Below, one piece after another: positions 12,996 through 23,974 of a stretch of DNA of 64,000 nucleotides. Made by a program: the position numbers and the translations under genes. The notes under the pieces are model-generated. The model was not told where the DNA came from and ran no database searches. It was given only the letters and a program-made list of their open reading frames with translations. How positions within the stretch are numbered: the first letter of the stretch is position 1; every line of letters starts with the position of its first letter. Location: the NCBI GenBank assembly GCA_019722365.1, contig JADFUC010000388.1, positions 930,001 through 994,000 of the forward strand. The letters run 5' to 3'. This stretch comes from Lithospermum erythrorhizon. Taxonomy: Eukaryota > Streptophyta > Magnoliopsida > Boraginales > Boraginaceae.

Positions 12996-14150
12996 CTGCA
13001 CAGAATTAGATGAACAAGTCGTGCAAACATTTTCAAATGCATTCTTCAATTCAATTTTTTGAAGAAACATCGATCACTAACAATACGAAAAAGAAATAGC
13101 TAATCATATTAACAGGGACAGAGAAATTACAAATCGAAGAACCTGCCTTTACCACCCTCCACTTAATGATATATAACTCCTAATGGTCTGTTTGGATCGG
13201 GGTCAATCGAGGCGAAGGTAAAACTTAAAATTCAACCTGGGTTAATTGAGGTGAATCGAGGTGAATGTTTTAGAATGTTGTTTAGACACATTTTAGTTTT
13301 CGATGTGATGTATAACTAAAAAACCCTTCACCCCAATCACAATCCAATTTGGGGTTAATGAAAACGGATTGAATCGAGGTGAAACATTTAACCTGATTAA
13401 TCTAGGGGAATACAGAAAATAGAATTCAAACAGGATGAACTTAACATTTAACCTCGATTCAGCTATTTTCACCACTTTACCCCAATCCAAACGGACCATG
13501 AGGAACCAAACTAAGTTCCAAATGACACATACAAGCACATGTTAACATTACAAGTATACTTCATGAACTCCAAAGTGACCCTATCAAACCACTCTCAATT
13601 ACCAAAGTTATCAATAGTTAAAGAAAACACAAACAAACCAGATTATCACATCATTTTATACTAAAATTCCAACAATCAAAACAAAAAATTGAAACTTTCA
13701 TCCAAATAATACCTAATTTCTTGAATTCAGAGCTAAGGGACCTATAATTTACACAAAAGACAATAACTTCAAAAACTATATATTAAAAAATAAAAAAGAA
13801 GATGCCCATTTCAGAAAACACACAATTCATCACATAAATCAAAAAAATATCAACTACCAACACTTAAAAATGTGATCTTTATCATATTTAAGACATACCC
13901 ATATGAAAAAAAGATCAAACTTACAATAATCAAGGTCAAATAATTGAACACCTTAAAGAAAATTGGATAAATCTGTAGATCAAAGCTGCTACAAAAAGAT
14001 AAATAAATTATTGATCAAAGATATATAATTGATTTTAATATATTAATAAAAATATGCAGATTTGATAAAAAGATTATTATGGGAAAATGGAAGAGGGAAT
14101 ATGAAGTGAGAGGAAAAGGAAAGTCTTGGTGGAATTTTATTTTGTTGTTT
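12996..14150 (-). promoter_or_regulatory. RHF2A: RHF2A 5' UTR intron and probable leader exon
   Basis: The acceptor TTCTGTGCAG ends immediately before the ATG, so the leader must contain an intron. A strong donor-like GTAAGTTTG reads on the minus strand at about 13927-13919. That would make about 13930-14150 the non-coding first exon. The intron holds a MITE (13183-13499). The donor assignment is inference from consensus only. Confidence 0.5.
13183..13499. mobile_element. MITE with ~20-bp terminal inverted repeats
   Basis: The left end ATGGTCTGTTTGGATCGGGG pairs with the right end, whose reverse complement reads ATGGTCCGTTTGGATTGGGG. The interior (about 317 bp in total) repeats GAGGTGAA/GGTTAAT words. 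The GGTCTGTTTGG-type terminus recalls Tourist/hAT-like MITEs, but I see no clear target duplication, so the superfamily is open. It lies in the putative leader intron of the RHF2A-type gene. Confidence 0.7.
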
Positions 14151-14286
14151 TTGGGGAAAATATTTTTGTTTAAAATTAAAATAAATTATGTTGTCTTTAT
14201 ATTACATTGTCTGACAAATATGGAGTCCACAGCATCTAAAGGACTTGGATTAGGTTGACTAAATATAGCTAATCATCGGAATCCAA

Positions 14287-14428
14287 TATACACACTCAAA
14301 TAGTATTTTTTGAGCACTGAAATGACTATTTTATCTCTGAGTATAATTTCTATAACACCACACTTACAAATAATGGGGCAAAATAGTCATTTCACCCCCT
14401 AAACACTTACTGTTTTAGTGTGTGTATA
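14287..14428. mobile_element. Small MITE (142 bp) flanked by 14-bp direct repeats
   Basis: The termini TATACACACT and AGTGTGTGTATA are inverted copies. The inverted pairing continues inwards through GAAATGACTATTTT and AAAATAGTCATTTC. A 14-bp word AGCTAATCATCGGA occurs at 14267-14280 on the left and again at 14436-14449 on the right, separated from the termini by 6-7 bp. It could be an enlarged target duplication or a pre-existing repeat. No coding capacity. Confidence 0.7.
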
Positions 14429-14449
14429 ACAGCTCAGCTAATCATCGGA

Positions 14450-16370
14450 TGATTTGGAGTACATTCAATTATTTTGGAGATTGTAATTTATATTCAAACC
14501 TATATAAAAAATTATATTAAAACAAATATATATATATATACAATATTTAGTTGTGATATTTTGGATCAGAATCAAACTCAATTATTGAAAAAATATTTGA
14601 ATTATAATATAACAATTTCATTATTTTATCATCATAAATGTGACTACAATGCAACTCAAAATCAATAATACCCCAACATAATCAATATGTCAATATTGTT
14701 GAGCCATCCCTCCATAAATAGTTTACATGTGATTTTAATGATTTGTTATGTGTCAAAAGATTCGACATCAAAGATATCAAATAATCCTACACCCAAATAT
14801 AAAGTATCTTCAGCTCGGACCTAATTCTTACTCAATTGCCAAACAAGTCAAATAATTTGATTAAAGTATCGATCATATTACCATCTCCAGAGATAATTCA
14901 TCTCATAAATATTTCATGTCACATCATATTATTATTTTCCATATCATCAAATATCATTATAAATATTTTGCACTCTACAATAGAAGATATTTCAAAAAAT
15001 TATTTCACTTTATTCTCAACCACATCATTTTCTCTTCCATATCATTAACATATTATTTCATTATCTTTTTTAATGAGAAAGATAGAAAATCGAAATTTTT
15101 TTTGATGTTCAAATCAAACAAAACTAGTCACTATTTATAGATATTGAAAAATAAAAAATATTGGTACAAAAAAAACAATTAAATTCGATGAAATAATATG
15201 TCAAAATGCGAATAAATAGAGGGATAAATCAAAAAATAAAAGTAGCCAATGGGGACGCGACACACGAGCGCCTGTAGTGGGCGACGTGTCTTGTATTGAT
15301 TAGACTATGTACAATCCCTATTTTTCAATTCACAACAGTCTACATCATCTTATCTCTCTTCCACATAATAACTAAACACTCATTCAATTTTTACATCCTA
15401 CAATAGTTTTATTTAATAAAATTCAACACCATACCCCACCACTTTTATATCATATTCTTATTTACTTATATTCTTTATTTTTATAATTAAATAAGAATAA
15501 TTATAATAATTATCGTTCATATTCCTAATTAATTTATGTACTTACAAATAAATAAACACAAGAATTGACGATTGTTAAGATCCGTTTTACTAAAAATATA
15601 TTGAAAGATAAAAAATAAGAGTTTAGTAAAAGATAATAGAATAATTATATTGAAAATGAATGATTCTTTTTTATCTAAATCAAACAAACCAAGTCTCTAT
15701 TTATAGAATACAAAAAATGATGAATTTTGATATAAAAAAAATTAAATTATTATGAAATAAGTGATCTCAAATAATTGGGATGTGATATAAAAATAAGAAA
15801 ATCAAGCTAGCAAAGCAACATGCATCAACTTTATCCTTATCACTCCTCACTTTCTACTCTTCACGCTCAGCGCCCGCCTAGCTTGTCCAATAAAGCTCTG
15901 CCATGTGTCCTCTTATCTGCCCAGCTCCAAAGTTTTCAACTGTTAGAAATTTTTTCTCCATGTTCAACACATCATTATGAAGATTCAACAGTTGAATTAA
16001 AAATTCAACATCTCCATTGTGAATCAATTTTTTTTCCCCAGAATAATTGAAGAATTATTCAACAATTCTTTGAAAATGGAAAAAAATATTCACCCCTCCA
16101 AATACTTCCTATTACAGCCAAATATTCCTTCAAATACTCCCTATTGGAGTTGGTCTTATGGGTTACATGTGGGCAGCCTTTGTACTTGGGGAGAAATATG
16201 CAAACTTGACAAACAATCTTAACTGGAGTAATAGAATTCCATTCAATCATGAATTTTCCTTATCTAATACTGCGTATCTACTACAAAAAGATACATTATT
16301 CTTTTACACAAGACAACCCAAAAGGCCAAAAATGAAGACAAACAACTTACAAAAAAGAAACAGCTAGTGT
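14450..16370. other. AT-rich intergenic region, possible decayed TIR element at 15302-16165
   Basis: There is no supported gene. The region is strongly AT-rich with short frames and no family signature. A weak end-to-end similarity (GACTATGTACAATCC near 15304 against GACCAACTCCAATAGG on the other strand near 16155) suggests an old MITE, because plant MITE ends of this kind are common. The match is too weak to define an element. Confidence 0.35.
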
Positions 16371-16499
16371 TATTGGTATTTAACAAGCAAAACATGAATC
16401 AAATTACATCTTTAGTCTTTTTCCACTCTTTCCTCGGATCTTGACAAGTTGTTCCTTGTTCGACTGAATCGTGTTCAGATGGAAGGATCGCTTTGAGGA

Positions 16500-16830
16500 G
16501 AATCGGAACAAGAAGATACGTGACAACCTAGCGGCCTATGTAGCCGAGAAAGTGAAAGAGTACAGCCAGAACTAGCATAACTAAGGCCAGTACCATGCCT
16601 GGAGACCTGTTTAAATATGAGGGACCAGCTTTTGTGAATGATTTTCTCCTTGAAAGGAAGAAGCCATCTGGAGCCTTTGTTGAAGATCCTCCGGAGGCAT
16701 TCTACCAATAATGTTCGACGCTGACCTCAGCATTTCAGGAGGTAAGCCTTCTGAACTAGCATTACCAAGAGCAGCAAAAAGTCTCAGGATCAGTGCAGGA
16801 AATAAAATTTTGAAGGACCTGCATTCATTA
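16500..16830 (-). pseudogene. 3' end of a TPR/STI1-type tail-anchored protein, frame broken twice
   Basis: After a plausible acceptor (GAATGCAG|GTCC, near 16823) the minus strand encodes VLQNFISCTDPETF. One frame further on it encodes AALGNASSEGLPPEMLRSAS and IIGRMPPEDLQQRLQMASS. In another frame it encodes a hydrophobic C-terminal segment (MVLALVMLVLAVLFHF) that stops after LGYIGR. This layout, an STI1/DP2-like helical block with 'MPPEDLQ', a short linker and a single terminal membrane anchor, resembles plant TPR proteins such as the TPR7/OEP61 group (family knowledge). The breaks lie at a run of five T (about 16780) and a run of four A (about 16635). They are opposite in sign, so the net frame is restored. 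This may be gene decay or assembly indels in homopolymers. I could not find the upstream TPR exons. Confidence 0.5.
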
Positions 16831-16849
16831 ACGCTTGGTAGTGAGAGAC

Positions 16850-18030
16850 TCGAGGTAGTTCACGAGGAATCTACAAACAAGCAGAAAGCAAGAGGAAATG
16901 GATCAATCCTGCACGGCTGCACCCTTTCCTTTCACTTAACCTCCACAATTAGCCCAGCAATTTTATTAATGCTTTCAAAGATGATCACCCCCTATAAGGA
17001 ACAAGTTCATACTGAATTCACTGCACGAAAAAGAAATGCGTACTTCTACATCATCATTCACCAATAGGAAATAGTCGTTAGCAGCTGATCGAGACAGATA
17101 AAACCCACTAAGCACATGCATTCCCATCAACAATATATTAATTTCTACATCACGCGTACATTGTATTAATTTCTTAACATCATGTATAAGCAGGTAACAA
17201 AAAAGAACAGAATAACATTGTGATTTCATACTGATCAGTTTGCTACCATAAACAATATCACACATACATTATATTAATTTCTTGACATCATCTATAAGCA
17301 GGCAATAAAAATAAATACAGTACTTTCGTTCATGAGCTCCACAAAGAACGAGAAAGAGAGTTAACAAAATGCAAATCATGATCCTAACCACGTATGAGTA
17401 CAGGGAGGAATAGCTGATCCTGGTTAATGACAATACCAGTTTGAAGGATTCAGGGCCACAAAACTGTACGATTCAGAGATAGAAACTAGCTGTAAAAAGG
17501 AATATGAAAGATAACTTTAACTACACCAAGGGACAAAACCAAGAATACCCCATAAAAGGAAAACATAAACGAAAGAATTGGCTAGAGAGTTCACCTCGTT
17601 CCCTCCATTGCTAACTTTGTTGGAACGTGATATTATCACCTAGGATGGAGATGAGGCTGATAATGATTTGGATGACGACGAGCCTAGTGCAGCAAGTTAG
17701 TTACAAGGGTGGAAGAGTTGAGAAGTACTCCTGTATATGATCTTTTGATCTCAATTGCCCACAATTAGGGATGTAGTATTCTTGCTTTTCTTGTTATGAG
17801 CATGTTAAAAGTGCCTAAGAAAGTTGTACATCTAAAATAGAAAAACATGCTATGTTTGATTACATAACATTACCTTCAAACTTTCATAATTCCTAAACAT
17901 GGAGGGGAATAGCTAATGAACACAAAATATGTGAATTCATTCAACAAATATATTTGTTCATTTAGTTCATAATTCAACCCTGAACTGCAACAACTCAAAA
18001 TTACATAAAGCACACTATTAAGCTTAGATG
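16850..18030. other. Region between the TPR/STI1 remnant and TFIIE-alpha
   Basis: Upstream exons of the minus-strand TPR/STI1 gene would be expected here, but I could not recognise any. A near-duplicate word (ATTAATTTCTT.ACATCAT.TATAAGCAGG) occurs at about 17165 and 17273. On the plus strand, 17644-17700 encodes a very acidic peptide ending DDDEPSAAS before a TAG, preceded by an acceptor-like CACCTAG. It looks like the tail of some nuclear protein, but I cannot name it. The 3' UTR of TFIIE-alpha probably occupies the last 150 bases or so. Confidence 0.4.
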
Positions 18031-18038
18031 ACTGCTCT

Positions 18039-19460
18039 TCAACCCTCCTCCCAGTCGATGTCATCTTCATCTTCTTCTTCTGATACACCCGCTTCCACAT
18101 TCAAGTCGACTTTGAAGTTTCCACTTGTATTCTCACCAACCGGAGCTTCCTCCTCCCACTCGACATCTTCTCCATCATCGTTGTCTCCACGCTTGGACTT
18201 CTCACCAACTAAGCGCTCGGTGGATGAAAGGTGTGCATCACTGGCTGCCACTGTCGTTTCTTGTTCCCTCTTTATGTATGCAGCATAATACGCCTTCATG
18301 AACTCTTCTTGCACATGCTTGGAATCCTCTGGTTCAGTTACTGCTTTCTTCTTGTCATCAGAAGACCCCAAGGGATCCAAACTCCCGTCCATCGGCTCCT
18401 CCTTCAACTCCCCAAGCTGCTCCTTAGTCAACTTCATCCCTTGCTTAATCATCCATGGGGGCAACACTTTAATAGGCTCATTCCCATTCTGAGCCGCAAT
18501 GCTCCCTCCCGTATCATCCACCCCCGAAATAGCAACCTCAATCTTCGGCTCCCCAACAAAGGGCATTCGCGTCCCAAACCCTTGATTCGCCCTCGGATCA
18601 CCCCCACTCCCCTCATTCGCGGCACGAGCAGCAGCCAGCGCCCTCGCCTCCCACGCTTGCAAACTCCCCAACTCAGGCACCGCCAAATCCTTAACCCGAT
18701 TCAACTGCTCCACCAACGGCTTCAACTGCACCTCCATCCTATTCAACATATCATTATACTTCTCCCTACTCCTCTTCCTCGCATTATCATCCCCCTCCCC
18801 CGCCCCCTCCCCAGCATTATCCATTTCCGCAACCAACTCAGCATTACACCTCTCACAATGAAAATTCATATCCTCCATCGAAATCAACCGCGAAACATCC
18901 AACGCGTTATACTTCTTCCCGCAATCCGAACACAAATACTCCTGAATCTTATTCTTATCATCCAACTGATCCCTCAAATACTTCCTCATCCTATGCAGCC
19001 TATACCTGACCACATCATGAATCTGAGCGTAATCCAAACAACAATAACTATGCGTATGCATCTTCACCTTATCATCCCCCATAGCATTGCCACCATTATT
19101 AATCGAACTCCCATTCCCATTCCCGTTGGCGCTATGAACGTAATAATTGTTATTATCATTAAAAGAGGAATTGTATATTTTGGCAGATTTGGCTGTTTCT
19201 TTGCGATGATCAACGGCGATGAGTTTTTCTTGCTCGAAAAAGCGGAGAGTACGACGGAGCTGTTTAGTTTGGAGTTTAAGGTCTTTAGCGAGGTCTTCTT
19301 CGCGGACCCATTGTCTGCGTGTTAAAGCGTCGAGTACAACCACCGCGATGCCGCGGTTATCGCTTCGGGTGTTTTTCGAGGGGTTGTCCCCTTTCGTGAT
19401 GTCGTCGTAGAAGGCTCTCGCCGCCAGTTTTACCAGCCGATTGAAGGGTTCGATACTCAT
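18039..19460 (-). CDS. TFIIE-alpha: Transcription initiation factor TFIIE, alpha subunit
   Basis: This is a subunit of the Pol II general factor TFIIE, which recruits and stimulates TFIIH at the promoter. The single exon encodes 473 residues from ATG at 19460. Residues 1-110 form the winged-helix domain (start MSIEPFNRLVKLAARAFYDD). A zinc ribbon follows with C177, C180, C202 and C205 (CSDC...CERC). The block NRVKDLAVPELGSLQAWEA comes next, and the protein ends in a long acidic tail that closes with DIDWEEG. A low-complexity Asn/Gly/Ser insert lies at about residues 98-130, between the winged helix and the ribbon. Local GC is higher than in the neighbours, giving a long shadow frame on the opposite strand. 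No sign of decay; identification is firm. Confidence 0.96.
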   Translation of the reverse strand: MSIEPFNRLVKLAARAFYDDITKGDNPSKNTRSDNRGIAVVVLDALTRRQWVREEDLAKDLKLQTKQLRRTLRFFEQEKLIAVDHRKETAKSAKIYNSSFNDNNNYYVHSANGNGNGSSINNGGNAMGDDKVKMHTHSYCCLDYAQIHDVVRYRLHRMRKYLRDQLDDKNKIQEYLCSDCGKKYNALDVSRLISMEDMNFHCERCNAELVAEMDNAGEGAGEGDDNARKRSREKYNDMLNRMEVQLKPLVEQLNRVKDLAVPELGSLQAWEARALAAARAANEGSGGDPRANQGFGTRMPFVGEPKIEVAISGVDDTGGSIAAQNGNEPIKVLPPWMIKQGMKLTKEQLGELKEEPMDGSLDPLGSSDDKKKAVTEPEDSKHVQEEFMKAYYAAYIKREQETTVAASDAHLSSTERLVGEKSKRGDNDDGEDVEWEEEAPVGENTSGNFKVDLNVEAGVSEEEDEDDIDWEEG

Positions 19461-20820
19461 GATTTAGGGTTTGCTGCTGATTTAAGGATCTATTTGGGGA
19501 TTGGAGGGCCAAAATACATAGGGAGTAATGATTTTTAGGCGTGGGGGATTGGGACTGGTAATACAAATGGAGTTGATACTGGTTCGGGTAAAACAAAAAT
19601 GCTGTGGAATTACTATTCTAACCCTGCTTTTTGTAACTTGTAATTCTAGTGTTTGAGGAGTTTGATTCAGGGGTAACATAGTTAGTGTGTCTTTAATCCC
19701 ACTCGATAAATCGGTAATAATACGAGAACCTCACCCGGAAAACTAGAGGTTTGGGAATGGTTTTTATTTTTTAGCCGATAGCCGATAAATACCCGAATTT
19801 TGGATATATTTTTTATACTCATGGCGGAAGGTAGCGGCGATTTGGGAATTGGGGTTTAATCTTCAGGTGAGGTGGTGGTGATTAGGGAATTCAGATTTGT
19901 TGTTAGAAATATTTTCAATTTGGTTCGCTTCGGTCGATTTTTTCTGATTTTTTTTGGGAAACCGATTTTATCTGCTTTTTAAATACATCAACTCTTTCCG
20001 TTCGAAATGAATTCGGTTTGATTCGGTTCGGTTGATGTTGGTTTTCATGTTTAGTCAGTTCGGTTCGGTCAGTTTTATATCAATAAAATAATATAAAAAG
20101 TTCATGATTTCAAATTAAAATAGATTAATTTCAACCATATGTATCAAATGCATGATATAGATTCCACTAACAAATTTTTTTCATTTCAGTTTACTAGATA
20201 AATGCAAGACTTCGAATTAAAATAAAGTATCCATGATTTCAAATTAAAATAGTTTCCTGATATACCTTCTATTAACAGATTGATTACAAACAGTTTACCA
20301 CAAATAGATTGCTTCCAAAGAGTTCAAACAAATGCATGATATAAATTATTGACAAATAGTTTTGGTTTGGAGTTGAAGACTCGTAGTACACTTTCAACTT
20401 GTGAGTGTGCTATTTTTTAATTTCAAAAGTTGTCTAATAAATTTTTTTTAAATTTAAAATTCAAATGAAAAATTAAAAAGTATCACAAATATAAATTTAA
20501 CGCTTTCGTCCAAAGAGGATTAAAGTACACTTTTTTTTACGATATAGGGCCATGCGCGGCATATATTTAGAGGACGAAAGTGCGAGTTAAGCATAAATCA
20601 TGTCGTTTTGGCAACATATAAAATCCTTTAGAAATCGTTTCTCAACATTACATATATCATCCGCAGACTATATGCAAAATGAACAAGGTCTGTTATCTAT
20701 GGTACTTTTAGACTCTTGAGTCTTGAGTTACATTTCATTGAGAAAAACTGAGATAATTAGAGTATATTTCAAAATGTTCTTGCATAGAATGCTCAGAGAA
20801 GTACATACCATGATTCTAAC
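19461..20820. other. Spacer between TFIIE-alpha and HSL3, with CGGTTCGGTT-rich repeat
   Basis: The first 200 bases are the TFIIE-alpha leader and promoter. At 19915-20075 there are repeated TTCGGTTCGGT words, a pattern common in plant non-autonomous repeats. The word CATGATTTCAAATTAAAATAG occurs twice (about 20102 and 20229), together with repeated AAATGCATGATATA, marking an imperfect duplication with a period of about 125 bp. There is no coding signal. Confidence 0.5.
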
Positions 20821-20823
20821 ATA

Positions 20824-23800
20824 CTATTCACTGCTAATGAATAAACTGCTATCAGTTTGATCGCTGCGTTTCTTGGAGCCACGTTTGTAATTAGAGAAAT
20901 ATCTATCATCGGCTAGAAGTGGCGCTACATCAAGTGACACGCTTCTAGACATTCCCTCGTGACCATCAAGACGTTTGCAGTTTCGCAGAATTTGCAGAAC
21001 CTCTTTCATGGAAGGCCTACTAGAAGGTAATGCACTTGTACATTTGAGTCCTAGTTTGAAGACAATGGTCATTCCTTCCACGTGAGCTGGTTCTGTTATT
21101 TCCTTATCTAATGCTTGTTCAATAGGCTTCCCTTCTCCATACTGCTTCCATGCCCATTCTGCTAGGCTCGAGTCATCTCCATCGTTGGCTTCTCTACCAG
21201 TAACCAACTCCAATAGAACCACTCCAAAGCTGTAAACATCGGTCTTCACGTTTACTTTTGTTGTATACGCGTATTCTGCAAGAAATCGATGGTATTTAAC
21301 TACTGATGTTTATAAAACTTGAAAGAAGATACTACAACTGTAATGAGGTCAACTCACCTGGAGCAATGTAACCGAATGAACCAGCAATAGCGGACATGGT
21401 ATTTGGCTGATTTTCCTTGAACAATATCTTGGCCAAACCAAAATCAGCAATTTTTGCTTTGAACTCAGAATCTAACAAGATGTTGCTGGACTTTACATCT
21501 CTATGAATGATTGGTGGAATACAATCATGGTGCATATAACATAGGCCTTGTGCTGCCCCAAGGGCGATTTCAAACCGTTTTGACCAATCAAGAACCATTT
21601 TGCCCAATCTTTGCTTAGCAACATGTAAACACTTGTCAAGGCTATGATTCTCCATGTACTCATAGACAAGAAGCTTTGAGTCATCACTTGCAATGCAACA
21701 TAGTAACTTCACTATGTTGGCGTGACGGATTGAGCCAAGTATCTGAACCTCAGCTAGAAATTCTTGTTCAGATTTGTAGTCTAGCATCCCCTTGGTCCGA
21801 ATCTTCTTCACCGCAACAAAATCACCCTCTTGGCCTATTGAAATCTTGTACACCTTCCCTGAACCACCACTTCCAATCATGTTGCTGTCTGACATACTAG
21901 ACAAGATGTTTACCTCAGTGAAATCCACCCTTTGAAATGATGTTAATTTCCAGCTCTCAAGATCATGTTTAAGCTTCTTCCGCCTGTAGTTTCTTACCAA
22001 AAACAAGGTCATACAGATAGAAAACAGGAAGACAACCACAGAAAGGACTACAATTATAGCAAGAATTCTGGATGACATTTTCTTCGATTCTCTAGCTTTA
22101 GCATTACAATCTTTGAGGTTTGAGATTGAACTAGTGGCACAGAGATTAGGATTGTTCAAGAAACTATTTTCATAAGCCATGCTGTCAAACTCATGTGGAA
22201 TTTTCCCAGTGAGTTGATTGCTAGACAAATTAAGAGTTATAAGCCTCAACTGATTGAACTCTGGGGGGATTTCACCTGAAAGTTGATTTTCTGACAGATC
22301 AAGATCAAGAAGACGAGGCAAATAACCGATGGCTCTTGGAATAGGGCCCGAGAGCTTATTTCTCGCCAAATTCAGCTTGCTAATAGATTTCCAAGAACTT
22401 ATCTCACTTGGAAGCACACCAGAAAATGAATTACCATCAAGATTCAGAGTGATAACCTGCGGAAGATTGGTCAATTCCACTGGTAAATTGCCAGAAAACA
22501 AATTGTTGCTTGCCTCAAAGACAACTAATCTTGTCCAAGTTGATACTCCTCCAGGAATTCCACCTGAAAATTTGTTGTTACTCAATTCGATCCGTGTCAA
22601 ATTCCCTGCTATCTTCTCCGGGAGTTGGCCAGTGAACGAGTTGTTACTCAACATTAAACTTGTAAGATTCTTTACTGACCACAGCCCTGAGGGAACTTCT
22701 CCAGAAAAATTATTATTATAGAGCTGAACAGTTAGCAAAGAATCACAAGTTTGGAGCGATTTCGGCACTCCTCCTATCAAATTATTGGAGAAGGCTACCA
22801 CTCCTAACAAAGTTCCTCCAGCACACATATTTTCAGGTAGTTCACCAGAAAATTGATTATCTGATACTTCAAAAGATTCAAATTTTGAGTGAAATCCAAG
22901 TTCAGGAGGCAAAATACCACTCAAGTTGTTCTTGAATACCTTGAAGTGTTTTAGACTTGGAATTTTGCCTATGATTGCTGGAACTTCTCCATGTAACTGA
23001 TTTTGGAACAGGTTCAAAAGCTCAAGATTCTGCAACTTCCCAATAACTTCTGGAATAGTTCCAGTAAGATTATTCATGGATAGATCAATTTCACTCAAAC
23101 TAAAAGCCTCTATCACTGATGGAATCGACCCGGAAAATCGATTTTTGTACAAGTATAGGTTGCTTAAATTCTTCAACAAAAACAATCCATCTGGTATTTT
23201 TCCTTCCAAAGAATTGGAAGACAAATCCAATTGCACAAGACTTGAAAGATTAGTAAAATTTCCAGGAATTTCACCTACCAAGTTCGTTTCTGCCATCCAA
23301 AGCACCTCCAGTTTACTCAACTTCCCAAAACTCTGAGGCAGTTTTGAATTGAAGAAACCATTATATGCCATTTTCAACTCCACAAGATTTTCCAAATTTC
23401 CAATCTCCTCTGGAAAACTCCCATTGAACAAATTTGAGTACAAATTCAAACTCCTCAACTCTCTCAAGTTCCCAATCACTCCAGGAACATCTCCAGTGAA
23501 GTTATTCGCTCCAAGATCGATGAAACGAAGCGTGTTAAGCCTGTTTACATCCAATGGAATTGTTCCAACAAAGTAGTTTTGAGACAGGTCTAAGTATACA
23601 AGCTTAGAGCAGTTATAAAGAACAGTTGGAAAATTCCCTGGAATGAGATTATATGAAAGATCAATATATGTCAGGTTCTTTAATTCACATATTGTCCCTG
23701 GAATTTCCTTAATGATGTCCATCTCTTTAAAGATCAAAGCAGATACATAACCATCAACTGAACAAGAAATTCCAGGCCAGTTACATAGTGAAGAAGATGA

Positions 23801-23974
23801 TGAGATGTTCCAGGCCTGGAGGGCTTCTGGATTTCCAAATTCTTGCTTCAGTTTGAGTAAAATTGTTGCTTCAGAAGTTAAAGATTGGGAGATTACTGAA
23901 AAGGGTATTGAAAATATAAAGAAAAAAACAAGGGGAATTATCAGAATGTTTGTTCTTTCAACTAGTTCATTCAT
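20824..23974 (-). CDS. HSL3: LRR receptor-like kinase, HSL3 type
   Basis: This is a plasma-membrane receptor kinase of LRR subfamily XI. The sequence resembles Arabidopsis HSL3 (At5g25930), described as the receptor for CTNIP/SCREW peptides (family knowledge). Two exons, 21358-23974 and 20824-21275, join in phase (GCTCCAG|AATACGCG) to give 1022 residues. In order: a signal peptide (about 1-30), an N-terminal cap with a cysteine pair (SLCNWPGISC, 63-71), about 20 LRRs to residue 600, a membrane helix (637-660), and a kinase domain with GSGGSG (about 702), VAVKK (lysine 723), HRDVKSSN (aspartate 826) and DFG (844-846). The APE motif is split by the intron. It is an RD kinase with all catalytic residues present and appears intact. 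Paralogues within subfamily XI cannot be fully excluded without a tree. Confidence 0.92.

Noticed and set aside
18231..19325. 364-codon open frame on the plus strand
   Set aside because: It lies wholly antisense to the GC-richer TFIIE-alpha coding region, has biased composition (Pro/Leu/Ile/His/Arg-rich) and no family signature.
22329..23576. Several plus-strand frames of 75-130 codons
   Set aside because: They are antisense shadows of the periodic LRR coding sequence of the HSL3-type gene.
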